In this document: positions 18,413 through 25,351 of the stretch, piece by piece
Layout of the letters: every line of letters begins with the position of its first letter
How positions within the stretch are numbered: the stretch's first letter is position 1
Assembly: GCA_937927845.1 (NCBI GenBank)
Contig: CALFXE010000014.1
Location: 1-64,000, forward strand
Direction of reading: 5' to 3'
DNA from: an uncultured Paludibacter sp.
GTDB taxonomy: Bacteria; Bacteroidota; Bacteroidia; Bacteroidales; Paludibacteraceae
Length of the DNA: 64,000 nucleotides
Program-made: the position numbers and the translations under genes
The notes under the pieces: generated by a model
Seen by the model: only the letters and a program-made list of their open reading frames with translations
What the model was told of the DNA's origin: nothing
Databases searched by the model: none

Positions 18413-19693
18413 TTAATATGCAAACAAAGGATAATCAGCCATTAAATCGTTAACACGCTTACGTACAGAAGCAATCACCTCCTCATTATCCACATTTGCA
18501 AGTACAGTTTCAATCATATCTGCAATTATAGGCATCAAATCTTCTTTAACACCACGAGTTGTAATAGCCGGTGTGCCAAGACGTATACCCGAAGTCTGAA
18601 AAGCAGAACGAGAATCGAAAGGTACCATATTCTTATTACAGGTAATATCGGCTTCAACAAGCACCTTCTCAGCAACTTTACCTGTCAGTTCAGGAAATTT
18701 AGAACGTAAATCAACAAGCATAGAGTGATTATCAGTACCGCCCGAAACAATAGTAAAACCTTTAGAAACCAAAGCTTCAGCAAGAGCCTTAGCATTTTTT
18801 TGTACTTGTTTTTGATATTCTTTGTATTCAGGTTGTAGGCATTCACCAAAAGAAACAGCTTTAGCAGCTATAACATGTTCGAGAGGTCCGCCTTGAATAC
18901 CAGGGAAAACAGCAGAATCGAACAAGGTAGACATCATTTTAACTTCACCTTTTGGTGTTGTTTTGCCCCATGGATTAGGAAAATCTTTACCCATAAGTAT
19001 GATACCACCACGTGGTCCGCGTAAAGTTTTATGCGTAGTAGAAGTTACAACATGAGCATATTTCACAGGATTATCCAACAATCCGGCAGCAATAAGTCCT
19101 GCAGGATGCGCCATATCAATCATCAGAATTGCTCCAACTTTATCAGCTATTTCGCGCATTCTCTTATAATCCCATTCGCGTGAATATGCAGACCCACCTC
19201 CGATAATCAATTTAGGTTTTTCACTTAGAGCCACTTCCTCCATTTGATCATAATCGACACGACCCGTATCTTGCTTCACATTATATTCAAGCGGGCGATA
19301 AAGAATACCGGAACTGTTAACTAAAGAACCATGCGATAAATGTCCACCATGAGCAAGATTTAACCCCAAAAACTTATCACCAGGATTTAGACATGCTAAA
19401 AACACAGCAGCATTGGCTTGCGCACCGGAGTGAGGTTGTACATTAGCCCATTCAGCTTCAAAAATTTCTTTTAATCTGTCGATTGCAATTTGCTCAGACT
19501 CATCAACCACCTCGCAACCCCCATAATATCTTTTTCCCGGATATCCTTCAGCATATTTATTGGTTAGAACAGAACCCATTGCTTCCATAACTTGTTGACT
19601 AACAAAATTTTCAGAAGCTATTAATTCAATACCCTTTAGTTGACGCTTTTTTTCGCGTTCGATAATGTCGAAAATTACACTGTCTCTTTTCAT
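18413..19693 (-). CDS. glyA: Serine hydroxymethyltransferase
   Basis: GlyA interconverts serine and glycine and charges tetrahydrofolate with a one-carbon unit, using PLP. The PLP lysine is K222 in TSTTHKTLRGPRGG, and LIASENF near residues 24-30 and the GGCEVVD region are family signatures. The 426-aa length is normal. It lies between the lipoprotein gene and phoH in the pyrB-to-DUF2520 run. Its one-carbon products feed purine and thymidylate synthesis, a loose fit with the adjacent pyrimidine genes. Confidence 0.97.
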   Translation of the reverse strand: MKRDSVIFDIIEREKKRQLKGIELIASENFVSQQVMEAMGSVLTNKYAEGYPGKRYYGGCEVVDESEQIAIDRLKEIFEAEWANVQPHSGAQANAAVFLACLNPGDKFLGLNLAHGGHLSHGSLVNSSGILYRPLEYNVKQDTGRVDYDQMEEVALSEKPKLIIGGGSAYSREWDYKRMREIADKVGAILMIDMAHPAGLIAAGLLDNPVKYAHVVTSTTHKTLRGPRGGIILMGKDFPNPWGKTTPKGEVKMMSTLFDSAVFPGIQGGPLEHVIAAKAVSFGECLQPEYKEYQKQVQKNAKALAEALVSKGFTIVSGGTDNHSMLVDLRSKFPELTGKVAEKVLVEADITCNKNMVPFDSRSAFQTSGIRLGTPAITTRGVKEDLMPIIADMIETVLANVDNEEVIASVRKRVNDLMADYPLFAY

Positions 19694-19730
19694 TGTTTTA
19701 TATTATATATTGTATCTGTTTAATTAATTA

Positions 19731-20522
19731 TCAATCTTTATTTAAAAATTCTTCAAAGTTACCTACTTTTATAGTATAACCTAACTGTTGATAGTAATTT
19801 ATTAAATTAATTTTTATTTTTTCAGCATCTATATCATGATTTGATTCCTGTATTTGCAGTTTAACTGTATTTGAAATCACACCATCAACAAGATCTTCTC
19901 TTATATCATTTACTATCTGTGCAAATTCAGAATTGTCCCTCTCATTCAGTAAGATAGAGTTAATGGCAATTAAAACGTTTGCAGCCTCATTATTATCTGT
20001 AATACTAACTTGCTCAGGTTTAAGTGAAACATCATAAATCCTAAATGCATTCAACAACTCTTGAACAGCCTGAAAGCGAGCATTATAAAACAATAACCCC
20101 TCAGACATAAGTTTTTCAATTCTTGGTGTAATAAGATGTGTTAGAATATTAACATTCAGTTTAGCATAATGAGTTTTAGAAATATCGCCTAATGCTTCTA
20201 ATGTAATTGGCATATCAGAAATATCACCCGTAACTTCATTAAAGTAAAGTCCGCTCACTGAAAGTTTTACATATTTAGAAATAAAATTTGTTGAAGTCTC
20301 AATTACAAACTTACCACGACTATCAGTTTTAGTTTCAAATACACGGTCTGTTTTACTCAAATCCTTTTTTAATTCAAAAAAACTAATATCACTCCCGGAG
20401 ACAAAGGGACCCTTTTCGGCAAACCCTTCGACAGAGTTTAGTTTCATCTGTTTTAGAGATTCCATATCGCATGAAAACAACAGTAGCGATAACAATATGC
20501 TGAATAAAAATGCAGGTCTCAA
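19731..20522 (-). CDS. Putative lipoprotein with Ig/carboxypeptidase-regulatory-like N-terminal domain
   Basis: A 263-aa predicted lipoprotein of unknown function. The signal peptide ends in lipobox LLFSC (Cys18). Residues about 30-110 form a beta-rich module (VEGFAEKGPFVSGSDISF...GKFVIET), resembling N-terminal domains of other Bacteroidota lipoproteins; the rest is helical. The start is unusual: TTG at 20520-20522 directly follows the pyrI stop TAA, in the same frame. The first in-frame ATG, at Met20, lies beyond the lipobox Cys and would lose the signal peptide, so TTG is favoured. Tight coupling to pyrI is likely. Confidence 0.6.
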   Translation of the reverse strand: MRPAFLFSILLSLLLFSCDMESLKQMKLNSVEGFAEKGPFVSGSDISFFELKKDLSKTDRVFETKTDSRGKFVIETSTNFISKYVKLSVSGLYFNEVTGDISDMPITLEALGDISKTHYAKLNVNILTHLITPRIEKLMSEGLLFYNARFQAVQELLNAFRIYDVSLKPEQVSITDNNEAANVLIAINSILLNERDNSEFAQIVNDIREDLVDGVISNTVKLQIQESNHDIDAEKIKINLINYYQQLGYTIKVGNFEEFLNKD

Positions 20523-20984
20523 TTACTTTTTCTTTAATTTTATATCTTCTTGACTAACTTCTCGCTCGCAATATCTGCATTTCAAACGAACTTTATTATC
20601 TTCTTTGATAACAAAAAACTTAGTAGGAATTTGCTGATGATTAGTAATACAAACCGGATTGGCACAGTGCATTACATCATTTATTTCATCACCTAAAACA
20701 AGCGCACGCTTCTCAACCACTTGGTATTCCTTGATAATATTAATACTTGCATTAGGAGCTATAAGAGCAATTTTACTTATTTCGTCATTTGCAAGATATC
20801 TGTCTGATATTTTAATGATACCTTTAGCTGTCATCCTTTTACTATCATAATTATTTCCGATAGTAAGTGGCTGGTTGTAATACTTTAAGCGAAGAATAGA
20901 CACAACCTGAAACACTTTTTCAGCAGGTATATGATCTATAACCGTACCGTTTCTTAGAGCTGCGACTTTAAGTTCTTTTTCCAT
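20523..20984 (-). CDS. pyrI: Aspartate carbamoyltransferase regulatory subunit PyrI
   Basis: PyrI is the nucleotide-binding regulatory chain of class B aspartate transcarbamoylase and gives CTP/ATP allostery to PyrB. The 153-aa length is standard. Zinc ligands C107, C112, C136 and C139 (CANPVC...CRYC) are all present. It lies 20 bp downstream of pyrB, so the holoenzyme subunits are cotranscribed. Its stop codon abuts the TTG start of the lipoprotein gene in the same frame. Confidence 0.97.
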   Translation of the reverse strand: MEKELKVAALRNGTVIDHIPAEKVFQVVSILRLKYYNQPLTIGNNYDSKRMTAKGIIKISDRYLANDEISKIALIAPNASINIIKEYQVVEKRALVLGDEINDVMHCANPVCITNHQQIPTKFFVIKEDNKVRLKCRYCEREVSQEDIKLKKK

Positions 20985-21004
20985 TTTGTAGTGGTAATTT
21001 ACTG

Positions 21005-21913
21005 TTAATCAATTACGTTTAGTACTTTTGATAATATAGCTTGTCGAACATATAAACCATTCTGAGCTTGCTGGAAATAATATGCCTTCCCATTCGAATC
21101 TACATCCATATTTATTTCATTGACACGAGGTAGCGGATGTAAAATTTTCAAATTTGATTTTGTATTATCTAACATATCATTATGCAATGTATAAACATTT
21201 TTCACATGTTCATATTCCATCAAATCTTGAAATCTTTCCTTTTGAACCCTTGTCATATAAAGGATATCAGCATCATTGAAGTTATCGTTAAGTTCCACTG
21301 ACTCACTGAAATTAATTTTATTCTTTTTACAAAAGACTCTGTATTCCTCAGGAATTTTTAGTTCTTCAGGAGCAATAAACTTAAAAGTAGGATTGAAGTG
21401 CGACATCGCATGAACCAAAGAATGCACTGTCCTGCCATATTTTAAATCTCCAACCATACAGATATTCAAATTTTCGAGTGTTCCCTGTGTTTTAAGTATA
21501 GAATACAAATCGAGTAAAGTCTGCGAAGGGTGTTGATTTGCACCGTCGCCTGCATTAATAATTGGTACAGGGGAAATTTCAGATGCAAAACGAGCAGCGC
21601 CTTCAAGTGGGTGACGCATTACTATTGCATCAGCATAGCAGCTTACCATATGAATAGTATCGTTTAGCGACTCTCCTTTTGATGCACTTGAAGTAGCAGC
21701 ATCTGAAAAGCCTATAACCTTTCCGCCCAGACGAACTACGGCAGTTTCAAAACTCAGACGAGTACGCGTGGAAGGCTCAAAAAACAAGGTAGCTACAACC
21801 TTTCCTGCTAATAAGTCGTTGTTAGGATTAGCCTCAAACTGTTGAGCCGAATTAAGAATACTTAGAATTTCATCTTTGTTATAATCAATAATTGAAACTA
21901 AACTTTTGTTCAT
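21005..21913 (-). CDS. pyrB: Aspartate carbamoyltransferase catalytic subunit PyrB
   Basis: PyrB makes carbamoyl-aspartate, the committed step of pyrimidine synthesis. The carbamoyl-phosphate loop STRTRLSFE begins at S48, and the 80s-loop region SSASKGESLND and the HPSQTLLD motif are present. The 302-aa length is normal. pyrI follows 20 bp downstream. Upstream is a leader of about 230 nt with an intrinsic terminator and possible leader peptide, described separately. No promoter box is visible between that terminator and pyrB. Confidence 0.97.
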   Translation of the reverse strand: MNKSLVSIIDYNKDEILSILNSAQQFEANPNNDLLAGKVVATLFFEPSTRTRLSFETAVVRLGGKVIGFSDAATSSASKGESLNDTIHMVSCYADAIVMRHPLEGAARFASEISPVPIINAGDGANQHPSQTLLDLYSILKTQGTLENLNICMVGDLKYGRTVHSLVHAMSHFNPTFKFIAPEELKIPEEYRVFCKKNKINFSESVELNDNFNDADILYMTRVQKERFQDLMEYEHVKNVYTLHNDMLDNTKSNLKILHPLPRVNEINMDVDSNGKAYYFQQAQNGLYVRQAILSKVLNVID

Positions 21914-21920
21914 ACTTAAA

Positions 21921-22017
21921 TTAATGTGTTAATATATAAATGTGCTAATGTGTCAATGTGCCAATGTGTTAATATGTTAATTGTCAATTGTCAACTGTCA
22001 ACTGTCAATTGTCAATA
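21921..22017. repeat. Short tandem repeats in the pyrB leader
   Basis: Two arrays abut. An 8-bp-period array (CTAATGTG/TCAATGTG/CCAATGTG/TTAATATG) covers about 21944-21979. A 7-bp-period array (TTGTCAA/CTGTCAA variants) covers 21981-22017. On the coding (minus) strand the latter reads as TTGACAR units, related to the ATTGACT array at the window start and to 60841-60871. Confidence 0.75.
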
Positions 22018-22144
22018 ATCTACCAATAAAAAAACCAACAAAACCTATATTCGATTTTTGTTGGTCATAAAAAATAAAGTGTAAAAAATTGCGCTGACTT
22101 CTAAAGTCAAATACCTGATAATATGTTAAGTATATTTCCTTCAT
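21998..22144 (-). CDS. Candidate pyrL-like leader peptide
   Basis: A 48-codon frame opens with ATG at 22144 and ends with TGA at 21998-22000. Its product is rich in Phe, Tyr, Leu and Ile codons (LTYYQVFDF, NFLHFIFYD, GFVGFFIG), that is, U-rich RNA. The frame runs straight through the terminator hairpin at 22034-22065, so a translating ribosome would disrupt it, as the E. coli pyrBI leader peptide does. Weak points are an ATG only about 10 nt after the predicted -7 box, no ribosome binding site, and AT-rich DNA where such frames arise by chance. Confidence 0.35.
   Translation of the reverse strand: MKEIYLTYYQVFDFRSQRNFLHFIFYDQQKSNIGFVGFFIGRLLTIDS
22027..22065 (-). terminator. Intrinsic terminator in the pyrB leader (attenuator candidate)
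   Basis: On the minus strand a perfect 10-bp stem (ACCAACAAAA/TTTTGTTGGT, 22056-22065 with 22034-22043) and a 12-nt loop are followed by seven T. It lies 128 bp downstream of the YigZ-family stop and about 110 bp upstream of pyrB. It could end the YigZ-family transcript, or act as an attenuator if transcription starts at the box at 22154-22161. Confidence 0.8.
22095..22109 (-). promoter_or_regulatory. Small hairpin upstream of the attenuator
   Basis: TGACTT-CTA-AAGTCA (written on the plus strand) forms a 6-bp stem with a 3-nt loop. On the transcript it precedes two U-rich tracts at about 22071-22090, which precede the terminator. A pause hairpin followed by a U-rich run is the arrangement seen in the E. 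coli pyrBI leader. Confidence 0.45.
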
Positions 22145-22153
22145 GTCCGGTTG

Positions 22154-22161
22154 CAAAGGTA
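22154..22161 (-). promoter_or_regulatory. -7 promoter box upstream of the pyrB leader
   Basis: TACCTTTG followed by CA on the minus strand is a strong match to the Bacteroidota -7 element. It lies 32 bp past the YigZ-family stop. There is no TTG at the proper -33 distance (the nearest is only 12 bp upstream), so support is from the -7 box alone. Confidence 0.5.
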
Positions 22162-22192
22162 TTAAAAAACTTGCAATTTATCATTAATTTTT

Positions 22193-22789
22193 TCAATAAA
22201 TAATATTCAATTTTACGATATTCTCTAATTTGCCTGCTAAGTAATCTTTATTTGCAAGTGGTACGAGTATTTCAAGCTCACAAATATCTGTAAAATTCTT
22301 ATTTGAAATTTCAGCATTAGCATTGTTAATTGTGCTCATAACAATATCAACAAACTGATAATCACATGTGATTTTTATCTTGGATTTAATATCTACCTGA
22401 ATAATTGTAGCCTGTAACAAAGCGTCAGAAGCAGCTTCTTTGTAAGCAGTTACCAAACCTCCCGTACCTAACAACACACCACCAAAATATCTAACTACAA
22501 CTACCAGCACATTAGTCAGGTTACGTGACTGAATTTGTCCAAATATCGGTCGACCGGCAGTTCCTGATGGTTCGCCATCATCATTAACCCTATACTCACT
22601 ACCATCATTTCCAAGAATATAGGCATAACAAACATGTCGAGCATCGTAATACTTCTTTTTGAAGTCCGCAATATATTCCTTAATCTCCTCAATGTCCGAC
22701 ACCGGCATGGCAAAAGATAAAAATTTACTACCTTTTTCTTTATAAATACCTGATGAAGAAGTTTGAATTGTTAGGAATGATTGAGACAT
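22193..22789 (-). CDS. YigZ/IMPACT family protein
   Basis: A 198-aa cytoplasmic protein of the UPF0029 (YigZ/IMPACT) family. The family hallmarks are in the first two thirds: KGSKFLSF, then DDGEPSGTAGRP and VVRYFGGVLLGTGGL. The C-terminal third matches the small ferredoxin-like YigZ C-terminal domain. Eukaryotic IMPACT modulates translation control; the bacterial role is not settled. It is divergent from the BASS transporter gene, with a TAAATTTG box at 22817-22824 just upstream. Confidence 0.92.
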   Translation of the reverse strand: MSQSFLTIQTSSSGIYKEKGSKFLSFAMPVSDIEEIKEYIADFKKKYYDARHVCYAYILGNDGSEYRVNDDGEPSGTAGRPIFGQIQSRNLTNVLVVVVRYFGGVLLGTGGLVTAYKEAASDALLQATIIQVDIKSKIKITCDYQFVDIVMSTINNANAEISNKNFTDICELEILVPLANKDYLAGKLENIVKLNIIY

Positions 22790-22816
22790 AAAAACTTAAA
22801 ATTTTATTTAAAAATG

Positions 22817-22844
22817 CAAATTTACAAGAAATAATTTATCTTTG
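22817..22844. promoter_or_regulatory. Back-to-back promoter boxes between YigZ-family and BASS genes
   Basis: On the minus strand TAAATTTG (22817-22824) faces the YigZ-family gene. On the plus strand TATCTTTG (22837-22844) faces the transporter gene. The boxes are 12 bp apart, so the -33 region of each would overlap the other. Neither has a clear TTG at the correct distance. Confidence 0.55.
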
Positions 22845-22894
22845 TCGAATTATAAAAATTTCGAGTAAGTAAAAACAGGTAAAGTTTTAATATT

Positions 22895-23845
22895 ATGTAT
22901 GAGTCATTATTAGAATTAGATCCCGTAAAGATAAACTTCAATGCGGGAGGGATGCATGTCATCAACGTCATTTTAAGTTTTGTAATGTTCGGAGTAGCTT
23001 TAGGAATCAAGCCACGTGAATTTATCACATTGTTTAAAAAGCCAAAATCTTACATTCTCGGAGTAATTTCTCAAATCATTGCACTTCCGTTATTAACATT
23101 CTTACTTGTGATTACGTTCAGTAACATAATAACTCCTACAGTTGCCATGGGAATGATATTAGTAGCCTCTTGTCCGGGTGGTAATATATCTAACTTTATG
23201 TCTTCGCTTTCAAAAGCAAATATTGAATTATCGGTAGGCTTGACAGCTTCGAATACAGTGTTGTCGGTTATAACAACTCCCGGTAACTTTGCATTGTGGG
23301 GAAGTTTATATGTGAGATATATCAACAAGCACGGTATACATGCACTTCAGCCACTTGAAATAGACAAATGGCAGATGTTTGAGACTGTGTTTATACTTTT
23401 AGGTATTCCATTAGTATTAGGGATTCTATTTGCACATTTTTTACCAAAAGCAACGCAAAAGATAAAAAAACCTATACAAGTCTTGTCGATTGTGTTCTTT
23501 CTTGCAATGGTGATATTAGCATTCTCAAATAATTTCAATTTATTCTTACAATATATTTTATTTGTATTTTTCATTGTTCTAATACATAACGCATTAGCAT
23601 TGAGTACCGGTTTCAGTATAGGTAAGATTTTCAAATTACCTGATGCTGATGTGCGAACATTAACAATTGAGACAGGCATTCAAAATTCAGGTTTGGGATT
23701 AGTTTTACTTTTCAATCCTAAGATATTTCCTCCGGAATTACAATTAGGAGGAATGTTGTTTATCACAGCATGGTGGGGCATATGGCATATAGTTTCAGGA
23801 TTGGGAATATCTGCTTTTTGGAGTAGAAAACCCTTAAAGCAATAA
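22895..23845 (+). CDS. Bile acid:sodium symporter (BASS) family transporter
   Basis: A 316-aa inner-membrane protein with eight to ten hydrophobic segments. The BASS signature CPGGNISNFMSSLSKANIELS is near residues 108-128, and a second conserved crossover, ETGIQNSGLGLVLLF, is near 262-276. Family members move organic anions with sodium. Bacterial substrates include pantoate-like and sulfonated compounds, and nothing here fixes the choice. The acyltransferase gene follows 20 bp downstream. Confidence 0.88.
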   Translation: MYESLLELDPVKINFNAGGMHVINVILSFVMFGVALGIKPREFITLFKKPKSYILGVISQIIALPLLTFLLVITFSNIITPTVAMGMILVASCPGGNISNFMSSLSKANIELSVGLTASNTVLSVITTPGNFALWGSLYVRYINKHGIHALQPLEIDKWQMFETVFILLGIPLVLGILFAHFLPKATQKIKKPIQVLSIVFFLAMVILAFSNNFNLFLQYILFVFFIVLIHNALALSTGFSIGKIFKLPDADVRTLTIETGIQNSGLGLVLLFNPKIFPPELQLGGMLFITAWWGIWHIVSGLGISAFWSRKPLKQ

Positions 23846-23865
23846 TCATTTCATATTAATCTATC

Positions 23866-25233
23866 ATGTCGAAAATTTACGAAAACAGCTTAGCATATTT
23901 AATAAGTAAGAAATATGTTAACTGGTCATTCAAGAAATTCTACAAAGAAGTTATAGTAATTGGTAAAGAAAATATACCTATCAACAAGCCGGTAATTTTT
24001 GCACCCAATCATCTTAATGCATTGATGGATGCACTTGCAATCCTCTCGCTCCCACCCTTCCGACAAGTAAAAGTATATTTAAGTCGAGCCGACATATTCA
24101 AACTACCCAAACCAATTGTCAAATTCATACATTTCACCAAGATAATGCCTGCATATCGCATGAGAGACGGCTTTGAAAACCTCTCGAAAAACAAAGAGTC
24201 ATTCTCGATGGCAGATGAAGTGCTTTTAAACGGAGCCTGTATGTGTATGATGCCCGAAGGAGATCAAGGTTTAGAACACAAAATACGACCTTTAGTAAAA
24301 GGGATTTTCAGGATAGCTTTCAGTGCACAACAAAAAATGACTGATGGTAAATCCGTACAAATAATACCTGTTGGTCTAAATTATGGCGACTTCGTAAAGC
24401 AAGGTAAACATTTAATAATCAATATAGGAAAGCCTATTAATGTAGCTTCTTACTATAAAGATTATGAAGAAAAACCATCAATTACCATCAATACTATAAA
24501 AAACAAATTAAAAGAAGAGTTAGAAAAATTAGCATTGCATATAGATTCGGAAGAATACTACGATAGTTTTCTAACTATGATAGAAGTTACGAATGAGCAA
24601 TATTTAGAATGGCTTGGGTTGAAAAACAACACATACAATCTTTTCGTTGCACGACAGAAAGCTGCTGAAAATTTAAGAATAGGGATAACTGAACAAACTG
24701 ATATAATTGAGGACTTGGATAAGGTATGTAAAAAGTACAAATCAAGTATGCAAAAGATAAAATTCGACTTTGCAACATTTAACAAGAAAGTTCCAACATT
24801 CACAAAAAACATCTTTAATTATCTAACATTCATTGCTTTGTTGATTTTAGCACTACCGGGAATTCTGCTAAATATCATACCTTACTTTATAACATCACAA
24901 ATACCTAAACTGATGAAGATTAAGTTCGAAGGATTTTTCAGTTCAGTATATTATGTTGCAGGTATAGTACTTTTTCCTCTGTTTTATTTAATACAGTCAT
25001 TAGTTCTTTTATCAGTTTTCAGCATACCGTTATGGTACATCTTTTTAGCATTACCTGCACATTATTTTTTGGGTAAGCTAAGTCTGCATATGAAGTGGAA
25101 ATTACAGGAAATTATGCAAGATATTCGTTATTATATATTCGCAAAAAGTAAAAAGAAAAGATTTGACGATTTACAGACTTTGAGAAACACTATTTTAAAA
25201 CATGCAAAGTATTTATATAAGCATGTAAAATAA
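23866..25233 (+). CDS. PlsC-like 1-acylglycerol-3-phosphate acyltransferase family protein
   Basis: The N-terminal half (residues about 25-210) is a lysophospholipid acyltransferase domain with the catalytic histidine in APNHLNALMDAL and the substrate motif MMPEGDQG. The remaining 240 residues are unusual for PlsC: a linker, then hydrophobic segments at about 317-345 and 363-405. The 455-aa protein is therefore longer than simple PlsC enzymes (about 250 aa) and probably membrane anchored at its C terminus. It follows the transporter gene closely. A role in phospholipid or lipid remodelling is inferred. Confidence 0.83.
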   Translation: MSKIYENSLAYLISKKYVNWSFKKFYKEVIVIGKENIPINKPVIFAPNHLNALMDALAILSLPPFRQVKVYLSRADIFKLPKPIVKFIHFTKIMPAYRMRDGFENLSKNKESFSMADEVLLNGACMCMMPEGDQGLEHKIRPLVKGIFRIAFSAQQKMTDGKSVQIIPVGLNYGDFVKQGKHLIINIGKPINVASYYKDYEEKPSITINTIKNKLKEELEKLALHIDSEEYYDSFLTMIEVTNEQYLEWLGLKNNTYNLFVARQKAAENLRIGITEQTDIIEDLDKVCKKYKSSMQKIKFDFATFNKKVPTFTKNIFNYLTFIALLILALPGILLNIIPYFITSQIPKLMKIKFEGFFSSVYYVAGIVLFPLFYLIQSLVLLSVFSIPLWYIFLALPAHYFLGKLSLHMKWKLQEIMQDIRYYIFAKSKKKRFDDLQTLRNTILKHAKYLYKHVK

Positions 25234-25280
25234 TCTTGAAGCATTAATAACTAACAAGTTAATACATATACACAACTATA

Positions 25281-25311
25281 TTGTAAATGTGCAATAAATT
25301 TAGTATTTTTG
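25281..25311 (+). promoter_or_regulatory. Promoter for ppdK
   Basis: TTG (25281-25283), a 20-bp spacer and TATTTTTG (25304-25311) match the Bacteroidota promoter. The ppdK ATG lies about 40 bp downstream, behind an A-rich leader. Confidence 0.7.
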
Positions 25312-25351
25312 CGGACTAAAATTTAAAACAATCAATAAACAATTAATAATT

